Translations under genes and position numbers: made by a program
Part shown: piece by piece, positions 1 to 5,770 of the stretch
Numbering within the stretch: position 1 is the first letter of the stretch
Layout: each line of letters starts with the position of its first letter
Origin: an uncultured Clostridia bacterium
Lineage (GTDB): Bacteria; Bacillota; Clostridia; Oscillospirales; CAG-272
Length of the DNA: 5,911 nt
NCBI GenBank assembly: GCA_946404295.1
Contig: CAMJDE010000124.1
Coordinates: forward strand, 1-5,911
Direction: 5' to 3'
Notes under the pieces: model-generated
The model's input: only the letters and a program-made list of their open reading frames with translations
Database searches by the model: none
Told to the model about the DNA's origin: nothing

Positions 1-1
1 A

Positions 2-478
2 CTGAAACGGCTCGGGCTGTACGACAAAACCCCCGTCATCATCACCGCCGACCACGGCGACAGCCGGCTGTCCGCCTACGAAGAGGGCGGATACCTCGAC
101 GTCGTCCGCGGCGCCGATATGCTGATGATGGTCAAACCCGCGTCCTCGACCGAGGGCTTTACCGAATCAAGCGTTCCGGTCAGCGGATCCGACCTCTTCG
201 CGACGGTCTACGACGGGCTCGGGCTCGATCCCGCGCCCTACGGAACGCCGATCTACGAACTTCCCGCGGGCGAGCGTACGCGCTACCTTTACTATACCGC
301 GCTCTATCACGACCGCTACGGCGAGATCGCCCGTATGACCTACCGGGTCACGGGCGACTGCCGCGACGCCGCAAACTACCGCTGGACGGGCGAGTACTAC
401 GATATCGTCCATTCCTATTTCAAGGTCTCGCCGACCCGCTTTACCCCCGACCTGATGATGCAGGAACCATCCCCGTGA
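2..478 (+). CDS. Sulfatase-family hydrolase/transferase, C-terminal part (5' end outside window)
   Basis: The reading frame is open from base 2 to the TGA at 476-478 and gives 158 residues with no start in the window, so the gene is cut by the window edge. Residues 12-20 read VIITADHGD. This is the metal-binding Asp-His signature of the alkaline phosphatase/sulfatase superfamily, which hydrolyses or transfers sulfate or phosphate esters. The next part (MLMMVKPASS, then SDLFATVYDGLGLD) matches the usual late sulfatase layout: a strand, then a helix that in S1 sulfatases and LtaS-like enzymes follows the second metal site. The last 60 residues are rich in Tyr and Arg and have no membrane segment. 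The nucleophile (Cys/Ser in sulfatases, Thr in LtaS-type enzymes) would lie upstream, so sulfatase, phosphoethanolamine/phosphoglycerol transferase and LTA-synthase-like roles cannot be separated. The ATG at 119 is internal, because the motif lies before it in the same frame. Family call is firm, substrate unknown. Confidence 0.8.
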   Translation: MKRLGLYDKTPVIITADHGDSRLSAYEEGGYLDVVRGADMLMMVKPASSTEGFTESSVPVSGSDLFATVYDGLGLDPAPYGTPIYELPAGERTRYLYYTALYHDRYGEIARMTYRVTGDCRDAANYRWTGEYYDIVHSYFKVSPTRFTPDLMMQEPSP

Positions 479-483
479 ACCGA

Positions 484-512
484 GCCGCCGGGAGTTGTCC
501 CGGCGGCTTTTT
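484..512 (+). terminator. Intrinsic terminator of the sulfatase-family gene
   Basis: A perfect 10-bp stem (GCCGCCGGGA at 484-493 with TCCCGGCGGC at 498-507) encloses the loop GTTG and is followed directly by five T (508-512). It begins 5 bases after the stop codon of the upstream gene. This is a classical Rho-independent terminator and separates that gene from the next promoter. Confidence 0.93.
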
Positions 513-557
513 CCCGTTCCGTTTTCGTGCGCGCGAAAGGCATTTTTTGCCCCCCTG

Positions 558-586
558 TTGACAAACCCCCGCAAATAGAGTATAAT
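558..586 (+). promoter_or_regulatory. Perfect-consensus sigma-A (sigma-70) promoter
   Basis: TTGACA at 558-563 and TATAAT at 581-586 are both exact consensus hexamers with the optimal 17-base spacer. Transcription should start near 593, leaving a leader of about 19 bases before the ATG at 612. No operator-like inverted repeat overlaps the hexamers, so constitutive and strong expression is the simplest inference. It lies just after the terminator at 484-512, marking a clean transcription-unit boundary. Confidence 0.92.
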
Positions 587-600
587 ATACCCGATTGTGC

Positions 601-606
601 GGGAGG
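601..606 (+). promoter_or_regulatory. Ribosome binding site that fixes the start at 612
   Basis: GGGAGG is 5 bases before the ATG at 612. An in-frame GTG at 597 would lie upstream of this site, within about 4 bases of the predicted transcript end and with no ribosome site of its own, so ATG 612 is preferred. Confidence 0.8.
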
Positions 607-611
607 ATGCT

Positions 612-1241
612 ATGGAGGATTACGAACGCTACGGCGATTATAACAACGTCGACGACGACGGGAAATACGGGCGCCGCCGCCCGATCCTTCGCCTTCTGAA
701 GATCCTTGTCACGGTCACGCTCTTTCTCTTCTCCGGCTTTCTCGTATTCCGGCTGATCGTCGCGGAATACTATCCGCGTGAACTGCGCGGATTGCGGATG
801 ACCGAACCGCTCTCGGCTTACGCCGAATCGAACGACCTTTCTTCCGAGAAGTTGAAGATCGACGTCCCCTACGACAACAACGTCCGCGCAAACTTCATCG
901 CCGACAACCTCGTGATCGAACGCGGCGAGGGTGCCGTGCAGTTCACCCTGCGGCTCTCGCGCGACACGATGGCGCGGCTCTCCGAGACGGTCGGGGAGGA
1001 CGTCGGGAAAAAGCCCGACGAGAGTTACTTCATCGTCACGCTTTGCGACGATCTCGGAAACCGTTACGAAAAAACCGACCAAATCGGACGGTCCTATCTC
1101 TGGTACCGCGCCGTCAAATACTGTTTTGACGGGGTTCGCTTCGACGGGGTGGGCTGGATTCGCGCCGACGTGTATCTCTCGTCGGCTCCCGACGCCGCCG
1201 AACCCTACGCCTCGATCCCCGTGCTCGACTTCTCGAACTGA
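612..1241 (+). CDS. Hypothetical single-pass membrane protein, 209 residues
   Basis: I do not recognise a named family. The N-terminus (1-23) is charged, with a Tyr/Asp-rich stretch ending in RRR (21-23). One hydrophobic segment follows at about 25-50 (core 31-46, LVTVTLFLFSGFLVF). The arginines before the helix suggest a cytoplasmic N-terminus and an external domain of about 155 residues. That domain reads as alternating polar/hydrophobic strands (for example VQFTLRLSR and SYFIVTLCDD) and holds two cysteines, in TLCDD and KYCFD, that might pair. A beta-sandwich fold is possible but unproven. There is no cleavage site or lipobox, so it is probably a membrane-anchored protein. It is the first gene after a consensus promoter, and the next gene begins 27 bases after its TGA, so the two are very likely co-transcribed. 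The stop at 1239-1241 and the ribosome site at 601-606 support the limits. Function unknown. Confidence 0.82.
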   Translation: MEDYERYGDYNNVDDDGKYGRRRPILRLLKILVTVTLFLFSGFLVFRLIVAEYYPRELRGLRMTEPLSAYAESNDLSSEKLKIDVPYDNNVRANFIADNLVIERGEGAVQFTLRLSRDTMARLSETVGEDVGKKPDESYFIVTLCDDLGNRYEKTDQIGRSYLWYRAVKYCFDGVRFDGVGWIRADVYLSSAPDAAEPYASIPVLDFSN

Positions 1242-1268
1242 TCACAATCTTAATTTTGAGGATGGATT

Positions 1269-1841
1269 ATGCGTACTTTTTCCTACACTCCGAAGCGGCA
1301 GAATGACCGCCCCGTCTGGTGGCTTTCGTTTCTGACCCTCGGGCTCGTCGTTTCGGTTCTCTACTGCATTTTCGGCTGGTGGAAACCCATCGTCGGGCAG
1401 GCGGCGTTTTTCCTGTTCGCCGTCGTCGACATCTGGGTTTTCTCCCGCTTCTTCTTCCTGCATTACACCTACACCGTCACGCTGATGAACGGGGTCCCGA
1501 CCCTGATCGTCAACCAGCGCCGCGGGAACCAGACCACGACGGTATGCCAGCGCGATCTGTCCGACCTGTCGGAGATCCGCGAGTTCCGGCGCGGTGAGGA
1601 CGGACCGCGCGAATTGCGCGTCGACGTGCGGATGAACTTTCTCGTCAGTATGGCGCCCGCCGTCTGGCAGACGCTCTATTTCATCCTCGACGACGGCGAG
1701 TGCGTTTCGGTCACGCTCGAAGTGGACAAGGCGTTTCTGACCGTGCTCCGCGAGGCGTTCTCCTACCTGAATCTCGAGGTCGAGGGCGCCGAGATGTGCG
1801 ACCCCGGCGAATCCGCCGACGCGGAACCGCAGACCGTCTGA
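1269..1841 (+). CDS. Hypothetical two-helix membrane protein with cytoplasmic-type C-terminal domain, 190 residues
   Basis: Starts at ATG 1269 with GAGG at 1258-1261 as ribosome site; stop TGA 1839-1841. Two hydrophobic segments, about residues 17-38 and 41-64, form a tight hairpin rich in Trp and Phe, joined by a short turn (WWKPIV). A soluble domain of about 125 residues follows. It opens with strands YTVTLMNGVPTLIVNQRRGNQTTTVCQRDLSDLSEI, continues with an Arg-rich region, then FILDDGECVSVTLEVDKAFLTVLREAFSYLN, a strand-then-helix ending. This order (two helices, beta-strands, final amphipathic helix) resembles small membrane proteins with bacterial PH-like or YcxB-like domains. That is a topology impression, not a sequence match. 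The last 15 residues are acidic and probably disordered. The gap to the preceding gene is 27 bases with no promoter or terminator, so they form an operon. Function unknown. Confidence 0.82.
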   Translation: MRTFSYTPKRQNDRPVWWLSFLTLGLVVSVLYCIFGWWKPIVGQAAFFLFAVVDIWVFSRFFFLHYTYTVTLMNGVPTLIVNQRRGNQTTTVCQRDLSDLSEIREFRRGEDGPRELRVDVRMNFLVSMAPAVWQTLYFILDDGECVSVTLEVDKAFLTVLREAFSYLNLEVEGAEMCDPGESADAEPQTV

Positions 1842-1857
1842 CCTGTTTTGGCTTCTT

Positions 1858-1892
1858 GCCGCCGTGCCCCGACGGGGAACGGCGGCGATTTT
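1858..1892 (+). terminator. Candidate weak terminator or attenuator between the membrane-protein pair and the metallopeptidase
   Basis: GCCGCCGT (1858-1865) pairs perfectly with ACGGCGGC (1879-1886). Inside, CCCC (1867-1870) pairs with GGGG (1874-1877) after one G-A mismatch, closing on the loop GAC. Two bases later comes TTTT (1889-1892). The hairpin is strong but the T-run is short, so partial read-through is likely. No promoter is visible between this hairpin and the start at 1913, so the downstream gene may depend on that read-through. Function as a full terminator is uncertain. Confidence 0.5.
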
Positions 1893-1897
1893 ATCGG

Positions 1898-1904
1898 AAG
1901 GGGG
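1898..1904 (+). promoter_or_regulatory. Ribosome binding site that fixes the metallopeptidase start at 1913
   Basis: AAGGGGG lies 8 bases before ATG 1913. The same frame is open back to an ATG at 1700, but that stretch overlaps the preceding gene and encodes a low-complexity Arg/Pro/Gly sequence unlike the family, so 1913 is chosen. Confidence 0.75.
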
Positions 1905-1912
1905 AAGAGACG

Positions 1913-2641
1913 ATGAACCATAAAACCGATCCGAACGGGCTCGTTTCGCTTGCGGGTTTTGACGTCCGGCTCGTACTGAAAAAGGTGCGCCGCGTCACGA
2001 TCGCCGTCCTGCCCCCCTTCGGCGAGGTGCGCGTGACCGCCCCCGTCGGCACCCCGCAGGCAACGATCGAGGCGATCGTCTCGGAGCGGCGCGCGTGGAT
2101 CGAAAACAAGATCGCGGGCTTTCCCGCCGACCCCGGCAAAGAACGCCGCTACGGGGAGGGGGAGTACGCCCTTCTGTGGGGACGGCGCCTGCGTATCCTT
2201 CCGCGGGTCGGAACACCGGGGGTTTTGCTCGTTCCGGAGGGGATGATCCTTTCCGCGCGGACCGACGAACCGAAAAAACGGGCAGCCGCCCTCGAAGCGT
2301 TCTACCGCAAAGAGGTGCAGACGGAGGCACAAAAACTGCTTCCCGTCCTCTCGGCGATGACCGGGCTTTCGCCCTCGAAACTCACCGTCCGCAAGATGGG
2401 GCGGCGGTGGGGGACCTGCTACCACCGCGAGGGGACGGTGAACCTCTCGCTTTCACTCGCCGCCTATCCCCCCGCGTGTCTGTCCTACGTTCTGCTCCAC
2501 GAACTCCTGCACCTGCGCTATCCCGATCACGGGCGCGACTTTCACGCCGCCCTCGACCGCTATATGCCCGACAACCGCGCCGTCGCGGCGGAACTCAATC
2601 GCCTGCACCGCCTGTCGAGCGCCGCGTGGGCGGAAGAATGA
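1913..2641 (+). CDS. YgjP-type (DUF45 / M48-like) zinc metallopeptidase, 242 residues
   Basis: A soluble, probably cytoplasmic protein of the YgjP-like metallopeptidase family (related to the SprT/WLM zincins). The family hallmarks appear in order. An N-terminal beta region resembles the RR-slsl-dG-v-V-aP pattern (KKVRRVTIAVLPPFGEVRVTAP, residues 23-44). A helix with the ER-x-WI element (ERRAWIENK, 58-66) follows. RKMGRRWGTC is at about 160-169, matching the usual R-x-M-x-x-RWG-S/T-C box. The active site is H196-E-L-L-H200, with H206 (in YPDHGRDFH) as third zinc ligand, followed by the family ending LDRYMPD. All catalytic and ligand positions are intact and the length (about 240) is typical. 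It is thought to act as a gluzincin-like peptidase, but the natural substrate of the family is not established. There is no signal peptide or membrane segment. It sits 71 bases after the membrane-protein pair without a visible promoter of its own, and its TGA (2639-2641) abuts the hairpin array. Confidence 0.9.
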   Translation: MNHKTDPNGLVSLAGFDVRLVLKKVRRVTIAVLPPFGEVRVTAPVGTPQATIEAIVSERRAWIENKIAGFPADPGKERRYGEGEYALLWGRRLRILPRVGTPGVLLVPEGMILSARTDEPKKRAAALEAFYRKEVQTEAQKLLPVLSAMTGLSPSKLTVRKMGRRWGTCYHREGTVNLSLSLAAYPPACLSYVLLHELLHLRYPDHGRDFHAALDRYMPDNRAVAAELNRLHRLSSAAWAEE

Positions 2642-2788
2642 TATTACGCCGCCCGCGTCGAACCCGACGCGGGCGGCGCGATATGTTGCGCGATGCGCAA
2701 CGCGATATGTTTGCTACGCAAACGCGATATGCAGTCGCTTCGCTCCTGCGCGATATGCCTCGCGGGGACCCCGGAACCCCTGCGGGCG
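2640..2788 (+). repeat. Array of five hairpins separated by the identical linker GCGATAT
   Basis: Four exact copies of CGCGATATG start at 2677, 2701, 2723 and 2749 (spacings 24, 22 and 26). The closing G and C of successive copies pair, leaving the linker GCGATAT at 2678-2684, 2702-2708, 2724-2730 and 2750-2756. Each interval folds. Hairpin 1 is 2647-2660 with 2665-2678 (14 bp). Hairpin 2 is GTTGCGC/GCGCAAC (2685-2691 with 2695-2701, loop GAT). Hairpin 3 is GTTTGC/GCAAAC (2709-2714 with 2718-2723, loop TAC). Hairpin 4 is GCAG/CTGC with an inner GC pair around TTC (2731-2749). Hairpin 5 is about 10 bp with two single-base bulges (2757-2787). A fifth GATAT (2640-2644) overlaps the stop codon just before hairpin 1. 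The stems do not share sequence, so self-complementarity rather than sequence is repeated. No protein is supported here. It lies in the probable 3' untranslated region of the metallopeptidase. Function unknown; a structured RNA element or a REP/MITE-like intergenic repeat are the leading options. Confidence 0.85.
2647..2678 (+). other. Perfect 14-bp GC-rich hairpin without T-tract (first member of the array)
   Basis: CGCCGCCCGCGTCG (2647-2660) is exactly complementary to CGACGCGGGCGGCG (2665-2678), with loop AACC. It starts 6 bases after the metallopeptidase stop, where a terminator would be expected, but it is followed by CGATATG rather than a T-run. It probably does not terminate by itself; it could stall RNA degradation from the 3' side, as REP hairpins do. 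Confidence 0.8.
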
Positions 2789-2806
2789 CGAAAGAGACCA
2801 GAGGTA

Positions 2807-2853
2807 TGCCGTGCGGCAGCGCGCATCGCGTCTGCGGCAACTTTTATTTATTT
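2807..2853 (+). terminator. Probable intrinsic terminator downstream of the hairpin array
   Basis: GCAG (2816-2819) pairs with CTGC (2832-2835). After a bulged T (2831), CGCG (2820-2823) pairs with CGCG (2827-2830) around the loop CAT. The base can extend through TGCC (2807-2810) with GGCA (2836-2839) across a 5-base left bulge. A T-rich run with TTTT at 2842-2845 follows, continuing to 2853. An alternative fold, TGCCG/CGGCA at 2807-2818, competes. This is the best termination site for the upstream transcript and would place the array inside the transcribed 3' end. Confidence 0.55.
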
Positions 2854-2866
2854 CATACGCAATCTC

Positions 2867-2895
2867 TTTACTTTTCTTTCTTTTCGTGCTATAAT
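2867..2895 (+). promoter_or_regulatory. Extended -10 sigma-A promoter of the lyase lipoprotein
   Basis: The -10 is TATAAT (2890-2895), preceded by TG at 2887-2888 (TGCTATAAT, an extended -10). The -35 is TTTACT (2867-2872; four of six consensus bases) with a 17-base spacer. The start of transcription is expected near 2902, giving a leader of about 46 bases. The region is AT/pyrimidine-rich, in contrast to the GC-rich surroundings. No operator palindrome is evident. Confidence 0.85.
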
Positions 2896-2947
2896 GGTAT
2901 TGTGGAAAAACGCGTGCCCATTCTTTTCGGGATAAAAGGAGGAAACC

Positions 2948-5770
2948 ATGAAAAGAACGATCGTTTTGATGATCCTTTGTCTTTTGGCTGTGCTCTTGCT
3001 CTTTTCGTCGTGCTTCGGTACGGAAGAAGAGCCGGACCCGACGACGGTGCCGGAGCAAACGACCGGGGCTCCCCCCGAGCACGACCACGTCTGGGACGAG
3101 GGGCGTGTGACCGTCGAGGGTACCTGCGACCCCGCAACGCAAGAGGAGACCAAAGGAGAGATTATGTATACCTGTACGATTTGCGGCGAGACCAGAACCG
3201 AGGAGACGGAAGGTCACAAGTGGGACGAGAGCAAGGATAAAGTTCTGACTCCCGCGACCTGCGTCGATAAGGGCGAGATGCTTCGCACTTGTTCAAACTG
3301 CAATAAAAAAGATTTGATCGTGATCCCCGCGACCGGCGTTCACGACTACAAGGCGTCGGGACGGCTCGTGACCGCGCCGACCGCCGACCGCGTCGGCGAG
3401 GCGGAGACCCTCTGCAAGGTCTGCGGCGCGCCGTCGACCGAACCCGCGCCCTACGCCGAATACAAAGCGAAGGTCGACGCGGCGAAGGCGAAACTCTCGG
3501 GCTTTTCCGCGTCGGATTTCGGCGGCTCGAATATCACCGCCGACCTCGGAAACAAATTCGCTGCCCCGACCGTCCACCCGACGAAGGGACAGCATCCGCG
3601 CGTGATGTTCAACGAAAACGATATCGCGGGCATCAACCGCGCGCTGAACAACGGGCTGAATACCGCCGCGGCGACCGAGTTCCGTCGCCAGCTCACGCTG
3701 ATGGAGACCGGCAAACTGCCCGCGGCATACGTCCACGGCGACAACGGTACCCACAACTTCAACGGGCAGGTCCTTTCCAATATTATGGCGCTCGCCCTCG
3801 ATTATCAGCTTTCGGGCAACGAGATCTCGGGCTATCAGGCGATCTACGCCGCGAAGAATTACCTGAAAACCATCGACGTGCAGAGTTTCAAACCCGATCC
3901 CGAGCGGACGATGGGGAACGTCATGTACGCGATGGCGTGCGTCTACGACTGGTGCCATCCCTTGATGACCAAGACCGATAAGGATCAGATCGTCGCGGGC
4001 GTGCAGCACAAGTGCTGCGAGAGTTCGCACATGGAGGTCGGCTTCCCGCCGGCGGCGCAGGGCGCGGTCGCGGGACACGGCTGCGAGTTCCAGATCCTGC
4101 GCGATTATCTTTCGTTCGCGATCGCGATCTACGACGAATATCCCGGTTGGTGGAACTACGTCGGCGGGCGTTTTTACGAACAGTACGTTCCGGTCCGCAA
4201 CGAGTTCTACAAGGCGGGTATGGTGCCGCAGGGCGTTTCGCAGTACGTGCAGATCCGCTTCGCCGCCGACTGCTACTCGGCGCTGCTCATCAAGGCGGCG
4301 ATCGGGACTTTCCCCTTCGAGAGCGAGGCGGGGATGAAGCAGGTCATCCGGACGGTCTACTCGCACGAGCTTCCGAACGCGAGTTTCGCGTCGGGCGACG
4401 GCAGCACGGCGACCAAGAAACTGATGGACTACGGTATGGCGGCGATGATCTCGCAGCACCTCTTCAACGACGCGACGATCCGCGCGCAGTTTGAAACCAA
4501 CAAGTACAGTTATTCGATCTTCGGCGACGGGCAGTACGGCTTCGATCAGACCGTCGGATACGCCTGCGAGGAGCTGATTTGCTCTTCGGGCGAAGTCAAG
4601 GCGGCGAAGAATATCCACGAGGGAATGGATCTGATCGTCTACAACGGCGGCTGGCTCGGACAGATGATCGCCCGGAACAACTGGAGTTCCGAGCAGGCGG
4701 CGGTCCTGATGAAGATCGGCGTGCGCGCCGATTCCAACCACGGACACCAGGACGCGGGACAGTTCCAGATCTGGTATAAAGGGATGCTCGCCGGAGACAC
4801 CGGCGTTTACGCCTCCTACAACCACGAGCATTGGAAGAAGTATCACCAGGCGACGATCGCGCACAACTCGATCCTGATCGGCGGAAACGGACAGATCTCT
4901 CATACGCAGGAGACCGGTTCGCTCTCCGGTTGGACGAACGGCAGTTACGAGATCGGCGTCGTGAACGGTCACGAGGCCGGCTACGCCGACGCGGCGAAAA
5001 AGACCGCGACCTACGCCTATATCGCGGGCGATATCGCGAAGGCGTACGGGAGCGCGGCGTCGGAGGTCACGCGCCGGATGCTCGCGGTCTACGATACCGA
5101 CAACCGCGACGTTCCGATGTTCTTCTTCGTCTTCGACAACATCACGGCGGGTTCGAGCGCGCAAAAGACCTTCCTGCTCCACACCGTCCGGGAACCCGAG
5201 ATCAGCGGTAAGACCGTGACGGTCAAGGCGGGCTCGGGCAAACTGGTGCTCCAGAACGTCGTCGGCGGCGACACGATCACCTCGATCGGCGGCAAAACCA
5301 GCAGCAGCAGCGACCCCGCTACGGCGGTCAAGGACTGGAAGAACTACTACGTCAACGGCACGCAGATCGTGCCCAACCGCTACTACGACGACGGGTACTG
5401 GGGCAGAGTCGAGATCAGCACGAAAACGGGTACCTCGACCAGCCAGATGCTCAACGTGATGTACGTCTGCGACGCGAGCAAGACCCCGGAGGGGTTGACC
5501 GCGACCAAGATCTTCAACACCAAAGTGTCCGGCGCCGTGATCGGCAACGTCGCCGCGGTCTTCGTCAACGCGTCGACCCGCGCTTCGTCGGCGCTCTCCT
5601 TTACGGCGAACGGCTCGGGCGATCTCACCTACTACGTCTCGGGCGTGAAAGCCGGAACGTGGAGAGTTTCGGTCGGCGGGACCGTGAAGACCGTGACGGC
5701 GACGGAGGACGGGGGACTGCTCGTATTCACCGCCCCCGCCGGTTCGGTTTCATTATCTCCCCAATCGTAA
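2948..5770 (+). CDS. Secreted lipoprotein, heparinase II/III-like polysaccharide lyase with N-terminal Cys-x-x-Cys repeats, 940 residues
   Basis: Starts at ATG 2948 after AAAGGAGG (2935-2942); TAA at 5768-5770. Residues 1-21 are a signal peptide (KR, then a Leu-rich core) ending in the lipobox-like FSS-C22, so the mature protein is probably lipid-anchored to the outer face of the membrane. A Glu/Pro/Thr linker (24-44) and three Cys-repeat units (45-168) follow. The body starts at HPRVMF (216-221), the usual opening of the heparinase II/III-like alpha/alpha toroid (to about 560). The C-terminal beta-sandwich follows (about 575-940), with SNHGHQDAGQF and TIAHNSILIGG as its signature stretches. 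Likely catalytic residues are H377, E380, Y433 and H598, with zinc ligands H600, D617 and H639. The H-x-x-E, H-x-H and 17-residue H-to-D spacings match heparinase II as I recall it. Such enzymes cleave acidic polysaccharides (heparin/heparan, alginate, others) by beta-elimination. Here the substrate cannot be read from sequence. It has its own promoter and appears monocistronic. Family call is firm, substrate open. Confidence 0.9.
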   Translation: MKRTIVLMILCLLAVLLLFSSCFGTEEEPDPTTVPEQTTGAPPEHDHVWDEGRVTVEGTCDPATQEETKGEIMYTCTICGETRTEETEGHKWDESKDKVLTPATCVDKGEMLRTCSNCNKKDLIVIPATGVHDYKASGRLVTAPTADRVGEAETLCKVCGAPSTEPAPYAEYKAKVDAAKAKLSGFSASDFGGSNITADLGNKFAAPTVHPTKGQHPRVMFNENDIAGINRALNNGLNTAAATEFRRQLTLMETGKLPAAYVHGDNGTHNFNGQVLSNIMALALDYQLSGNEISGYQAIYAAKNYLKTIDVQSFKPDPERTMGNVMYAMACVYDWCHPLMTKTDKDQIVAGVQHKCCESSHMEVGFPPAAQGAVAGHGCEFQILRDYLSFAIAIYDEYPGWWNYVGGRFYEQYVPVRNEFYKAGMVPQGVSQYVQIRFAADCYSALLIKAAIGTFPFESEAGMKQVIRTVYSHELPNASFASGDGSTATKKLMDYGMAAMISQHLFNDATIRAQFETNKYSYSIFGDGQYGFDQTVGYACEELICSSGEVKAAKNIHEGMDLIVYNGGWLGQMIARNNWSSEQAAVLMKIGVRADSNHGHQDAGQFQIWYKGMLAGDTGVYASYNHEHWKKYHQATIAHNSILIGGNGQISHTQETGSLSGWTNGSYEIGVVNGHEAGYADAAKKTATYAYIAGDIAKAYGSAASEVTRRMLAVYDTDNRDVPMFFFVFDNITAGSSAQKTFLLHTVREPEISGKTVTVKAGSGKLVLQNVVGGDTITSIGGKTSSSSDPATAVKDWKNYYVNGTQIVPNRYYDDGYWGRVEISTKTGTSTSQMLNVMYVCDASKTPEGLTATKIFNTKVSGAVIGNVAAVFVNASTRASSALSFTANGSGDLTYYVSGVKAGTWRVSVGGTVKTVTATEDGGLLVFTAPAGSVSLSPQS
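3080..3451 (+). repeat. Three degenerate Cys-x-x-Cys repeat units in the lyase lipoprotein (residues 45-168)
   Basis: Each unit begins with His-x-Trp/Tyr (HVWDE at 47-51, HKWDE at 90-94, HDY at 132-134) and ends with Cys-x-x-Cys (CTIC 76-79, CSNC 115-118, CKVC 156-159). Units 1 and 2 carry another Cys before the pair, in GTCDPAT (C60) and ATCVDKG (C105); unit 3 has ATAPTADRVGE-like sequence with no Cys there. The pattern resembles the repeated small Cys modules of clostridial surface proteins, possibly metal-binding or a stalk. Role unproven. Units differ too much to be a recent duplication. Confidence 0.75.

Noticed and set aside
522..548. Second terminator after the sulfatase gene (TTTCG/CGAAA then six T at 543-548)
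   Set aside because: The stem is only 5-6 bp and four bases separate it from the T-run; a strong terminator already ends at 512. It may give minor back-up termination only.
597..611. GTG start at 597 for the first membrane protein
   Set aside because: It falls about 4 bases from the predicted transcription start and before the ribosome site GGGAGG; ATG 612 is correctly spaced.
1700..1912. N-terminal extension of the metallopeptidase back to 1700
   Set aside because: It overlaps the previous gene, crosses the hairpin at 1858-1892 and encodes non-family sequence; ATG 1913 has a ribosome site and gives the usual length.
2677..2757. CRISPR array
   Set aside because: The repeat is only 7-9 bases and the 'spacers' of 13-17 bases are themselves palindromic, unlike CRISPR repeats (about 23-47) and spacers.
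2693..2935. Small ORF over the hairpin array and promoter
   Set aside because: It has no ribosome site, its coding follows the repeats (RDM/RYAV-like words in different frames), and it runs through the lyase promoter.
5028..5037. GCGATATCGC inside the lyase gene as a further array member
   Set aside because: It is simply the codons for Gly-Asp-Ile-Ala in preferred GC-rich usage; no flanking hairpins or linker spacing.
3293..5182. 629-codon open frame on the - strand, antisense to the lyase
   Set aside because: It mirrors the GC-rich codon bias of the + strand gene. The product is an Arg/Val/Asp-rich low-complexity sequence (RRRDV-, -RDR- runs) with no recognisable fold and no promoter or ribosome site, while the + frame has clear family motifs.
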